From NCBI GenBank assembly GCA_017553065.1, contig JAFZND010000006.1:1-10356 (forward strand): 10,356 nucleotides of DNA, given 5' to 3'. The number at the start of each line of letters is the position of its first letter. Position 1 is the first letter of the stretch. The notes under the pieces were generated by a model. It searched no databases and was not told the origin of the DNA. It saw nothing but the letters and a program-made list of their open reading frames with translations. Below, in pieces: positions 1-5,719 of the stretch. The position numbers and the translations under genes were made by a program. The stretch comes from Clostridia bacterium (GTDB lineage: Bacteria > Bacillota > Clostridia > Christensenellales > UBA1242).

Positions 1-69
1 ATCACCTTGCATTACTGTATTTTGTTCATCACAGGCAACAATAGTTGCACCCTTAATTAGAGTTTTCAT
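1..69 (-). CDS. Amidohydrolase-family protein, N-terminus only (runs off left edge)
   Basis: Only the first 23 codons are present. The peptide opens MKTLIKGATIVACDEQNTV, which matches the first beta strands of metal-dependent amidohydrolases (the composite-domain strand of the form LIKNATIV followed by an acidic turn), as in cytosine/guanine deaminase, SAH/MTA deaminase and dihydroorotase-like enzymes. The ATG follows a GAGGTGG Shine-Dalgarno about 6 bases upstream, and a sigma-A-like promoter and a terminator lie just before it, so it starts a new transcription unit after degV. The metal-binding HxH motif would be downstream of the window, so the subfamily and substrate cannot be told. An unrelated protein with a similar first strand cannot be excluded. 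Confidence 0.6.
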   Translation of the reverse strand, partial: MKTLIKGATIVACDEQNTVMQGD

Positions 70-94
70 TTTTTCCACCTCTACTTACACCACT

Positions 95-124
95 ATTATA
101 TAATTATTAGCATATAATTTGCAA
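95..124 (-). promoter_or_regulatory. Sigma-A-type promoter for the amidohydrolase-like gene
   Basis: On the minus strand there is a -35 TTGCAA (119-124), an 18-base spacer and a perfect -10 TATAAT (95-100). It lies between the degV terminator and the start codon at 69, giving a leader of roughly 20 bases that holds the GAGGTGG ribosome site. Confidence 0.6.
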
Positions 125-130
125 ATAAAA

Positions 131-152
131 ACACACTTAAAATTAAGTGTGT
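131..152 (-). terminator. Intrinsic terminator after degV
   Basis: A perfect inverted repeat with 10-base arms (ACACACTTAA / TTAAGTGTGT) and a 2-base centre lies just beyond the DegV stop codon. On the minus strand it is followed by TTTTATTT. Runs of A and T flank both sides, so it could stop transcription in both directions, but only the minus strand has a gene ending here. It closes the lysS-degV unit. Confidence 0.8.
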
Positions 153-158
153 TTTTTG

Positions 159-1028
159 TTACATATTACGCTTATTTGCATGGAATATTACACCAACAGT
201 ACCTGGGCCACAATGTGCACCAATTACTGGGCCAATAGGCATAATTTCAATATTTACTTCTGGGAATAATTCTTTGAGTTTATCATAAACAAATTTGCCG
301 TCTTCTTCGCAATCTGCCTGCAAAATATACAAAGGATAATCTGCAAGGTTAGTTCCATATTGTTTTACTTTGTCTACTAATGCAAGCAAACTCTTCTTTC
401 TGCCCATTATTTTTGCACAAGCTTCCAATTTACCATCTGAATTAACTCCAATTAATGGTTTTAGGTTTATCATGCTACCAATAACTGCACTTGTTTTGCT
501 TAGTCTGCCACCACGGAATAAGTGCATCAAATTATCTACCACAAAGTAGCAATTTGACTCTTGCCTAAATTTTTCAACAAATTTTACAATTTCATCATCA
601 CTTGCACCACGCTTGTGCATTTGAGCAGCAAGCATTGCAGTTAAACCTGCACCAGCACTAATAGAAAGTGTATCCACAGTAGTAATTTTGCACTCTGGAT
701 ATTTTTTCTTTAATTCTTCTATTGCTTGATTCATATAATCAAATGTGCCACTCATCTTGTGTGAAAAATGAACATACAAAATATCTTCATTTGCTTTTAG
801 GGCTGGCTCAAACAATTCTATGTAATCTTGTGGATTTAGTGCCATTGTTGTAGGCATACTACCCTTTCTTACTCTACCAAAGAAATCTTTATAATCGAAA
901 TCTTTTGTAGGATCTGGATAAATTTGTTCGCCATCAATTGTATATGGCATACTAATTGTTTCTGCTGTTAATTTATTGTATTCATGTACTGGAATTTCAC
1001 AGTCTGTGTCTAAATATAAAACGCTCAT
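159..1028 (-). CDS. DegV family protein (fatty-acid-binding, FakB-like)
   Basis: This is a full-length DegV-fold protein of 289 residues, close to the usual 280-290. Visible family marks are MPTTMALNP at 58-66 (position of the T-S-Q-P ligand loop), SHKMSGTF at 89-96, LMHLFRGGRLS at 167-177, and a C-terminal GPVIGAHCGPGTVGVIF at 266-282 with the conserved His272. In characterised members (FakB of Staphylococcus) the protein holds a fatty acid and presents it to the kinase FakA, giving acyl-phosphate for phospholipid synthesis. No fakA/DAK-type kinase is in this window, so the partner must be elsewhere. The gene follows lysS by 13 bases. Its AGAGG ribosome site overlaps the lysS TAG stop, so it is probably translated from the lysS transcript. 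Bacillota usually carry several DegV paralogues, so the lipid preference cannot be assigned. Confidence 0.93.
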   Translation of the reverse strand: MSVLYLDTDCEIPVHEYNKLTAETISMPYTIDGEQIYPDPTKDFDYKDFFGRVRKGSMPTTMALNPQDYIELFEPALKANEDILYVHFSHKMSGTFDYMNQAIEELKKKYPECKITTVDTLSISAGAGLTAMLAAQMHKRGASDDEIVKFVEKFRQESNCYFVVDNLMHLFRGGRLSKTSAVIGSMINLKPLIGVNSDGKLEACAKIMGRKKSLLALVDKVKQYGTNLADYPLYILQADCEEDGKFVYDKLKELFPEVNIEIMPIGPVIGAHCGPGTVGVIFHANKRNM

Positions 1029-1041
1029 TTTTTAACCTCTA

Positions 1042-2511
1042 CTATTTCATAATTGGGAACCATACTACATCACGGATAGATGGTTGATTGTATAACATTA
1101 CTAGCAATCTATCAATACCCATACCCAAACCACTCATTGGTGGCATACCATGTTCCATAGCAAGCAAGAAATCTTCATCAATATCCATTGCTTCTTCATC
1201 ACCTGCTGCTTTTGCTTTTGCTTGTTCTTCCAAAGTTTCTCTTTGAATTATTGGGTCCACAAGCTCACTATATGCTTTGCATAACTCTTCACCATTAATT
1301 AAGAATTGGAACATCTCAATTGTTTTTGGATTTTTGTCACTGCGTCTTGCTAGTGGAACCAAACAAGCTGGATAGTTAAATAAAATTGTTGGCTCAATAA
1401 TGTCTGGACGCATTTTACGCTTGTACACATAGTCAATAACTGCACCGCATGTTTTTAAGTCTCTTACTTCACCCTCTTCAAACATTTTGGTTGCAACTAC
1501 TTTATCTTTTAATTTTTCTACATCTTCATATGCCAAAAAATCAAATCCTAAAATGGAATTAATTGTTTCTACATAATTTACACGCTTAAATTCAGGTGTT
1601 AAGTCAAATGCTTGACCACGAACAATTATTTCTGGCTTGCCAAGCATATATGTTACAAGTTCACGCACAAAATTTGAATAGAATTTGATATTATCTTCAA
1701 AATTCCAATAACTTGCATACCACTCTACTTGTGTAAATTCTTGTAAATGACTTGCATCCATACCTTCGTTACGGAAACATTTTGCCACTTCAAACACTCT
1801 TGGCACACCACCTGCAACTACTTGTTTTAAATATACCTCTGGAGCAATACGCAAATTACATTCTTTATCAAGAGCATTGTGATGTGTGAAGAAAGGTTTT
1901 GCACTTGCACCACACACTGCACCTTGAAGAATTGGTGTTTCTACCTCTATAAAGTCATGTTTTTGTAGGTAATCACGAATAAATGCAACCATTTTGCTTC
2001 TACCAATAAGCACTTTGTTTGATTCTTCATTTGTAATTACATCCAAATATCTTTGACGATAACGAGCTTCGATATCTGTAAGTCCATGGAACTTTTCTGG
2101 TAAAGGTAACATTGCCTTGCTAAGCAATTTGTATTCCAATGCTTTTACTGTAAGTTCGCCTGTTTGTGTTACATATAGTTCACCTGTAACACCCACATAG
2201 TCGGCTAAATCTACATTGTCTTTGAACCATTTGTATGTTTCCAAATCTACTTCATTTACGCTCATGCTAATTTGTAATTTTGCAAATGCATCACTAAGCT
2301 TAAAGAACATAAACTTACCAAAAATTCTGCGTGCAACCATTCTACCAGCCACGCTAACTTTTGTGCCTTCAGGCAATTCACGAGCTTGTAACAATGAATG
2401 AGTACATTCAAACTTTTCTGCATAAGGGTTAATACCCTCTTGTTTCAAAGTGTCAATCTTATTTCTTCTTATGTCTACTTCTTTGTATAAATTCTCTTGT
2501 GTCTCTTGCAT
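1042..2511 (-). CDS. lysS: Lysyl-tRNA synthetase, class II
   Basis: This cytoplasmic enzyme charges tRNA-Lys with lysine using ATP. The sequence has the N-terminal OB-fold anticodon-binding domain (about residues 50-130, with VSVAGRMVARRIFGKFMFFKL) and then the class II catalytic core: motif 1 around IEVETPILQ (188-196), the CGASAKPFFTHHNALD substrate loop, motif 2 with FRNEG (246-250), and motif 3 GLGMGIDRL near 461-469. It ends in SIRDVVWFPIMK, typical of LysRS. Length is 489 residues. The frame opens at a GTG at 2520, but I place the start at the ATG at 2511 because an AGGAG site sits 8 bases before it and would abut the GTG. After motif 2 it reads HLQEFTQVEWY where many bacterial enzymes have HNPEFT, a minor sequence variant. 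It has its own promoter, a short leader with no room for a T-box, and degV follows 13 bases downstream. Confidence 0.97.
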   Translation of the reverse strand: MQETQENLYKEVDIRRNKIDTLKQEGINPYAEKFECTHSLLQARELPEGTKVSVAGRMVARRIFGKFMFFKLSDAFAKLQISMSVNEVDLETYKWFKDNVDLADYVGVTGELYVTQTGELTVKALEYKLLSKAMLPLPEKFHGLTDIEARYRQRYLDVITNEESNKVLIGRSKMVAFIRDYLQKHDFIEVETPILQGAVCGASAKPFFTHHNALDKECNLRIAPEVYLKQVVAGGVPRVFEVAKCFRNEGMDASHLQEFTQVEWYASYWNFEDNIKFYSNFVRELVTYMLGKPEIIVRGQAFDLTPEFKRVNYVETINSILGFDFLAYEDVEKLKDKVVATKMFEEGEVRDLKTCGAVIDYVYKRKMRPDIIEPTILFNYPACLVPLARRSDKNPKTIEMFQFLINGEELCKAYSELVDPIIQRETLEEQAKAKAAGDEEAMDIDEDFLLAMEHGMPPMSGLGMGIDRLLVMLYNQPSIRDVVWFPIMK

Positions 2512-2531
2512 GTCAAACACTCCTATATTTC

Positions 2532-2550
2532 ATAACATAAAGTATGTTAT
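2532..2550. repeat. Perfect dyad over the lysS -10 region (operator-like)
   Basis: The 8-base arms ATAACATA and TATGTTAT are separated by AAG. The repeat covers the proposed lysS -10 hexamer and the first transcribed bases. No T-run follows, so it does not look like a terminator. A repressor-binding site is possible but no regulator is identified. In DNA this AT-rich a chance dyad is also possible. Confidence 0.4.
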
Positions 2551-2572
2551 CAAATATAAAGTTAATTGTCAA
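2544..2572 (-). promoter_or_regulatory. Candidate sigma-A promoter for lysS-degV
   Basis: On the minus strand there is a perfect -35 TTGACA (2567-2572), a 17-base spacer and a -10-like TAACAT (2544-2549). The start point would fall near 2537, giving a leader of about 26 bases including the AGGAG site. The spacer to the transglycosylase gene has no convincing terminator, so read-through from gpr may add to expression. Confidence 0.55.
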
Positions 2573-2594
2573 ACTAAAACATGCGTGAAAAATG

Positions 2595-3146
2595 TTACAT
2601 GGTGTAATATATTTTGTAAATTGCCCTATCCTTTATTATTTTGTAAACATATTCTCTTGTTTCTTTAAACGGAATATATTTTAAGTGTTTACCATCTGCA
2701 CTATACTCACTATTTTTTAACCAACTATTTACATTGCCAAGCCCGGCATTGTATGCTGCAAGCACACAAGTTGTATCGCCATACACTAAGTACAAATAAC
2801 TCAAATAATAGCAACCATATCTAATATTTGTGTCTTCGTCAAACAAGTTGATTGATGAATAATCATCTCCTAATTTTTTAGAAATTTCACTTGCCGTAGT
2901 GGGCATAATTTGCATTAGCCCAACTGCACCAACAGGACTAACTGCCTTTGGATTATATGTGCTTTCTACATTGATTAGTGCTCCCACAAGATTTGCTTCT
3001 ATGCCATACATTTTTGAATATTTTAAAATCAATTTGGAATACTTTGTTGGATGCGAAAACACTACTACACAAAGCACAATAGTAGTTATAATCAAAAATA
3101 TAAAAACTGCCCAAATTATTTGTTTTTTTATTACTTTGCGTATCAC
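2595..3146 (-). CDS. Membrane-anchored SLT-type lytic transglycosylase
   Basis: The protein has 183 residues: a short basic start, one membrane segment at about 10-30 (uncleaved anchor or signal) and a single SLT/goose-lysozyme-like domain. Key marks are VESTYNPKAVSP with the presumed catalytic Glu61, GAVGLMQIMPTTA (73-85) and AAYNAGLGNV in the second half, the pattern of Slt70/MltC-type enzymes that cleave the MurNAc-GlcNAc bond to form 1,6-anhydro-MurNAc. The start is a GTG whose G is the last base of the gpr TAG stop (TAGTG), so translation is likely coupled to gpr. Only a weak AGAGA site is visible. It has no LysM or SPOR domain. The position suggests a role in cell-wall work during sporulation or germination, but that is inference from context. 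General wall turnover is equally possible. Confidence 0.9.
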   Translation of the reverse strand: MIRKVIKKQIIWAVFIFLIITTIVLCVVVFSHPTKYSKLILKYSKMYGIEANLVGALINVESTYNPKAVSPVGAVGLMQIMPTTASEISKKLGDDYSSINLFDEDTNIRYGCYYLSYLYLVYGDTTCVLAAYNAGLGNVNSWLKNSEYSADGKHLKYIPFKETREYVYKIIKDRAIYKIYYTM

Positions 3147-3961
3147 TATAATTTCTCTATTTTTTCTATCCTTTTATTTATTGCTTTTGCAATTAGTTTG
3201 GCCCCACTATCTACAATCAAATCCACATTGTTTGGAGTTACGACCACACCATCAAAATCATCACTATCATTATATTTTACATTGTACTTTTTAAATGCTT
3301 GAAATATAAAAGTTTTAGTATACACCACTAGTGGTACACCAATGCTAATTACATTTGGTTGTGTTATTTTTTTTCTTGCATTTTCAACTCCGCTACCAGG
3401 CACAAATGCATTGGTGCTAATTTGAAATGATGATCCAAGTCGAGTCACATCATTTGCACACAAACTATCTATTATAATCACTAGTTGTGGTTTTATTATT
3501 TTGCACACACCCGCTATTATGTCACTGCTTTCAATACCAGTAAGGCCAAGCACAGAAGGTGCAATAGCATATACGCTAACCCCACTAGTAATACTTCCTG
3601 TTACCTTTATTTGTCCTACAACTTTTGCACCAAGACTATCTGCCACCATGTGCCTATTACCAAGACCTACTACTAACACACTCTTTAAATCATTTGTTAT
3701 ATATTTACCTAGTGCGCGTTCAAGCACATTAACATAATAATCAAACTTGTCTTCACAAGCTTCATATACACTTGGTAAAGTGAGCAATGTGTATCTACCC
3801 TTTTTTAGGTGTAGCGCACGCGCAGTAGATAATTTATTTATCACATAATCTTCCTCAATCACATCATGCTTTAAAAATGAAAATTTGCTTTCGCCATCAA
3901 TATGAACTTTACTAAATTCAGTGGCATATTTTATATTGTCACCAATAATGTCGCTAAACAA
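3146..3961 (-). CDS. gpr: Germination protease GPR (spore protease, peptidase family A25), compact form
   Basis: GPR degrades the DNA-binding small acid-soluble proteins when spores germinate. It is recognised from VVGLGNR at 97-103, ADSLG at 107-111, AIAPSVLGLTGIE at 132-144, IDSL at 164-167, FQIS..AFVPGSGVENARK and a C-terminal VVVTPNNVDLIVDSGAKLIAKAINKRI. Asp108 and Asp165 sit where the two acidic residues implicated in catalysis (Asp127 and Asp193 in Bacillus megaterium) are expected. At 271 residues it is much shorter than the roughly 370 of Bacillus enzymes. The shortfall lies mainly between the PLVVYT strand and the C-terminal VTP segment, and at the N-terminus, where the RTDLA pro-region motif is not obvious. 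The start is TTG with a GGGG site about 10 bases upstream; the nearby ATG at 3966 is out of frame. It is divergent from rpsT and overlaps the transglycosylase by one base. Confidence 0.9.
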   Translation of the reverse strand: MFSDIIGDNIKYATEFSKVHIDGESKFSFLKHDVIEEDYVINKLSTARALHLKKGRYTLLTLPSVYEACEDKFDYYVNVLERALGKYITNDLKSVLVVGLGNRHMVADSLGAKVVGQIKVTGSITSGVSVYAIAPSVLGLTGIESSDIIAGVCKIIKPQLVIIIDSLCANDVTRLGSSFQISTNAFVPGSGVENARKKITQPNVISIGVPLVVYTKTFIFQAFKKYNVKYNDSDDFDGVVVTPNNVDLIVDSGAKLIAKAINKRIEKIEKL

Positions 3962-3985
3962 TGCATTATTACCCCAATAAGTTAA

Positions 3986-4003
3986 AATAATATTTATATT
4001 ATT
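3986..4003. repeat. AT-only dyad between the divergent gpr and rpsT genes
   Basis: Perfect 8-base arms AATAATAT and ATATTATT flank a 2-base centre. The element consists wholly of A and T in a very AT-rich spacer, so it may be chance. It sits upstream of both divergent genes. Confidence 0.3.
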
Positions 4004-4015
4004 AACAAATAATTG

Positions 4016-4044
4016 TTGCTAATTCTTATAATTTGTGTTAGAAT
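4016..4044 (+). promoter_or_regulatory. Sigma-A-type promoter for rpsT
   Basis: The -35 TTGCTA (4016-4021) is followed by a 17-base spacer and the -10 TAGAAT (4039-4044). The start point would be near 4051, giving a leader of about 42 bases that ends in an AAGGAG ribosome site (4079-4084). No long structured leader for autoregulation is apparent. Confidence 0.6.
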
Positions 4045-4092
4045 ACAAAAGCAAATTGAAAAATAAAATTAAACTTTTAAGGAGTAACTAAA

Positions 4093-4614
4093 GTGGCAAA
4101 CATTAAATCTGCAAAGAAAAGAATTTCAACAAACAAAAGACAAAGAGGCGAAAACAAATTTGTTAAAGCAACAATTGCAACAATGACAAAGTCATTCCGC
4201 AGTCTTGTAGCAGAAGGCAAATTTGAACAAGCTACAGCTAAACTTGCTGAAACAGTAAGTTATATCAATAGCGCATGCTCAAAAGGTATTTTGCACAAAA
4301 ATAATGCTTCAAGAAAAGTTGCTAGATTATCTGCTCACCTAGATGCTGCTAAAAAAGCAAATGGCGTAGTTGTAGAACAACCAAAACCAGCAAAAGCACC
4401 TAAGAAAGTAGAAGAGAAAAAGGAAGAAGTAAAGGCAGCGGCACCTAAAAAGGCACCTGCTAAAAAAGCAGCTACAAAATCAGCAACAAAGAAAGAAGAA
4501 AAACCAGCAGAAAAACCTGCAGTAGCTAAAAAGGCACCTGCTAAAAAACCTGCAGCAGCTAAGAAACCTGCAACAGCTAAAAAGGCACCTGCTAAAAAAG
4601 CAGCTGCAAAATAA
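4093..4614 (+). CDS. rpsT: 30S ribosomal protein S20 with long Lys/Ala/Pro-rich C-terminal tail
   Basis: Residues 1-88 are a normal S20: MANIKSAKKRISTNKRQRGENK, then the three-helix core ending near KGILHKNNASRKVARLSAHLDAAKK. S20 binds 16S rRNA early in 30S assembly. Most bacterial S20 proteins stop at about this point, 85-95 residues. Here the frame continues for 85 residues of Lys, Ala, Pro and some Glu, with recurring KKAPAKKA units like the tails of histone H1 and mycobacterial HupB. The start is GTG, preceded by AAGGAG 8 bases away. The tail is in frame, free of stops and closes just before a strong terminator, so it is not a read-through artefact. A 23-base DNA unit recurs three times within it. 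The tail probably binds nucleic acid through its charge, but its role is unknown. Confidence 0.95.
   Translation: MANIKSAKKRISTNKRQRGENKFVKATIATMTKSFRSLVAEGKFEQATAKLAETVSYINSACSKGILHKNNASRKVARLSAHLDAAKKANGVVVEQPKPAKAPKKVEEKKEEVKAAAPKKAPAKKAATKSATKKEEKPAEKPAVAKKAPAKKPAAAKKPATAKKAPAKKAAAK
4445..4599 (+). repeat. Three exact copies of a 23-base coding repeat in the rpsT tail
   Basis: Identical 23-base units lie at 4445-4467, 4526-4548 and 4577-4599, each encoding a K-K-A-P-A-K-K type segment (the units start at codon position 2). Exact DNA identity, where synonymous codons would allow drift, points to recent duplication or gene conversion inside the tail, and the number of units may vary between strains. 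Confidence 0.85.
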
Positions 4615-4624
4615 TTAATAAAAT

Positions 4625-4661
4625 AAAAATATCGTTTGGGGTTTCCAAACGATATTTTTTT
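4625..4661. terminator. Bidirectional terminator between rpsT and the small convergent gene
   Basis: Perfect 15-base arms (4625-4639 and 4645-4659) with core ATCGTTTGG / CCAAACGAT surround a GGTTT loop. A-rich and T-rich outer arms supply a U-run on either strand. It follows the rpsT stop by 10 bases. Its right edge touches the stop codon of the minus-strand small gene, so it can serve both. Confidence 0.9.
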
Positions 4662-4878
4662 AAATGCAGTATTCATAACACTCTAGTCTATTCAAATATC
4701 TATCTATATCCATATTAAGATTAATGATATTTTTGCCAAATGATTTGTGCTCTCGTATTGCTTTGCTGACCAACAAATTAAGTTTTACTTTGAGTAAGCA
4801 AACACACAAATAATCACCCAAATAAGCAAATGTTAGCTTGTCTTCTAGTGGTAAATCTGCCCATTTTACTAACCTCAT
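4660..4878 (-). CDS. Small 72-residue protein, possibly Spo0E-like (tentative)
   Basis: I place the start at the ATG at 4878 because a strong AAAGGAGG site lies 7 bases upstream. An ATG at 4902 would lie before the predicted transcription start. The product begins MRLVKWADLPLEDKLTFAYLG and has no signal peptide or clear membrane span. From about residue 25 it can be read as two helices joined by a short turn, ending LNMDIDRYLNRLECYEY. This resembles the two-helix Spo0E family, where helix 2 carries an S-x-E-L-D-like motif followed by a hydrophobic residue, and which dephosphorylates Spo0A~P. The match is only by eye, the motif's Ser and Glu are absent, and the N-terminal 25 residues are extra, so the function stays unknown. 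It is translated from its own promoter and shares a terminator with rpsT. Confidence 0.65.
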   Translation of the reverse strand: MRLVKWADLPLEDKLTFAYLGDYLCVCLLKVKLNLLVSKAIREHKSFGKNIINLNMDIDRYLNRLECYEYCI

Positions 4879-4902
4879 GAGTAAACCTCCTTTTTTTGTC
4901 AT

Positions 4903-4929
4903 ATTATATCAAAATAAATGTTTTTTCAA
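4903..4929 (-). promoter_or_regulatory. Promoter for the small 72-residue gene
   Basis: On the minus strand an extended -10 TGATATAAT has its TATAAT at 4903-4908. A -35-like TTGAAA (4924-4929) sits 15 bases upstream, shorter than ideal but compensated by the TG extension. The transcript would start near 4896, about 18 bases before the start codon and just ahead of the AAAGGAGG site. Confidence 0.55.
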
Positions 4930-5017
4930 GGAGTTGTATGCCAAATTTAATGTAATAATACATTTATCGACAAATTACTACAAGGTTATTTAATAAATTA
5001 TATCAAAAATACATGTT
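4903..5017 (-). repeat. Two near-identical promoter-like modules 94 bases apart
   Basis: A segment of about 20 bases at 4903-4922 recurs at 4997-5017 with one insertion and one substitution. Each copy contains TTTTGATATAAT on the minus strand. Only the left copy has a reasonable -35. Between them lies a small dyad (4949-4964, arms AATGTA / TACATT). The rest of 4879-5038 shows no gene. Confidence 0.5.
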
Positions 5018-5038
5018 AATTTGACTTTTACCTACAAA

Positions 5039-5067
5039 AAAAGCATCGCAATTTTCACGATGCTTTT
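5039..5067 (-). terminator. Intrinsic terminator after mscL
   Basis: The 10-base arms AAAAGCATCG and CGATGCTTTT flank a 9-base loop, beginning 3 bases past the mscL stop. On the minus strand a run of seven T follows the stem. Confidence 0.85.
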
Positions 5068-5070
5068 ATG

Positions 5071-5655
5071 TTATTTGCTCTTCTTTTCTTTCTTTAATAG
5101 CTCTACAATTTCACCAAGCAATTCTTCTGTTGTAGGTTTTCTGTTTGCCTCAGCTTCTGCTGCAGCTTTTGCTTCTGCCTCTGCTGCGGCCTTTGCTTTT
5201 GCATCCATATACGCCTTAACAGCTGCCTTATCATGTACATTTACACCTGCTGCTTTCATTTCTTTCTTTTCAGCCTTAGAAATTTTTGGTTTCAATTCAC
5301 TTTGTGCCTTGTGTAGCATTTTACTACTTGCCATTGCTACTTTAATAATGATAAACAATGTCAATGCTATAATTAGAAAATTAAGTATTGCTGTGATAAA
5401 TGCACCCCAGTCAATGTATATGCTCTTTTCTAGACTAATTTCGCCATCTACATACACCTTTTTCAAGAATGTATATGCACTATCCAAGCCACCTTCTGAG
5501 CCCGATAATGCAAGGTTTACGAGTGGCATAATAATACCATTTGTAAATGCAGTTACTATTGCTGAGAATGCACCACCAATAATAACACCAATAGCCATGT
5601 CTAAAATGTTACCACGCATAATAAATGTTTTAAATTCTGACCAAAATTTTTTCAT
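5071..5655 (-). CDS. mscL: Large-conductance mechanosensitive channel MscL with long cytoplasmic insertion
   Basis: MscL forms a homopentameric membrane pore that opens under tension and releases solutes during hypo-osmotic shock. The N-terminus is MKKFWSEFKTFIMRGNILDMAIGVIIGGAF, the amphipathic helix plus TM1 (about 17-45). An extracellular loop spans 46-80 and TM2 about 82-107. The family's C-terminal helix is present as PTTEELLGEIVELLKK at 174-189. Between TM2 and that helix are about 65 residues of Lys/Ala/Glu-rich sequence, where typical MscL has a short linker, so the protein is 194 residues rather than about 130-150. The linker should form long charged helix or coiled coil under the pore. 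I chose the ATG at 5655 because AAAGGAG lies 9 bases upstream; an in-frame ATG nine codons earlier lacks such a site. It has its own promoter and terminator. Confidence 0.95.
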   Translation of the reverse strand: MKKFWSEFKTFIMRGNILDMAIGVIIGGAFSAIVTAFTNGIIMPLVNLALSGSEGGLDSAYTFLKKVYVDGEISLEKSIYIDWGAFITAILNFLIIALTLFIIIKVAMASSKMLHKAQSELKPKISKAEKKEMKAAGVNVHDKAAVKAYMDAKAKAAAEAEAKAAAEAEANRKPTTEELLGEIVELLKKEKKSK

Positions 5656-5686
5656 TAATATTTTCTCCTTTGTTTTTATCACAATT

Positions 5687-5695
5687 ATTATATCA
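5687..5695 (-). promoter_or_regulatory. mscL: Extended -10 promoter for mscL
   Basis: On the minus strand TGATATAAT combines a TGn extension (5693-5695) with a perfect -10 (5687-5692). No good -35 is seen, which extended -10 promoters tolerate. The start point would be about 25 bases ahead of the start codon, leaving room for the AAAGGAG site. Confidence 0.55.
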
Positions 5696-5719
5696 CTTGA
5701 AATAATTTTATAAAAATGA

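Noticed and set aside
2512..2594. T-box or other riboswitch ahead of lysS
   Set aside because: The spacer is only 83 bases and the predicted leader about 26, with no specifier stem, T-box sequence or terminator/antiterminator pair.
2899..3302. Overlapping plus-strand open frames opposite the gpr/transglycosylase junction
   Set aside because: Both minus-strand genes are recognisable families over the same bases. The plus frames have no family features or ribosome site.
3964..3966. ATG upstream of gpr as its start codon
   Set aside because: It is out of frame with GPR. The in-frame TTG at 3961 has a G-rich site at suitable distance.
4335..4676. Minus-strand open frame of 113 codons across the rpsT tail, Ala/Phe-rich and seemingly hydrophobic
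   Set aside because: It is the antisense shadow of the Lys/Ala codon repeats. The real minus-strand gene here is the separate small gene, which ends at 4660.
4938..4955. Short plus-strand start with an AAGGAG-like site, five codons long
   Set aside because: It stops after five codons and has no promoter or downstream gene that a leader peptide could control.
5021..5713. Plus-strand open frame of 230 codons across mscL, rich in Ala and Ser
   Set aside because: It is antisense to the clear mscL gene, and its low-complexity stretch mirrors the Ala/Glu linker. No ribosome site or family features support it.
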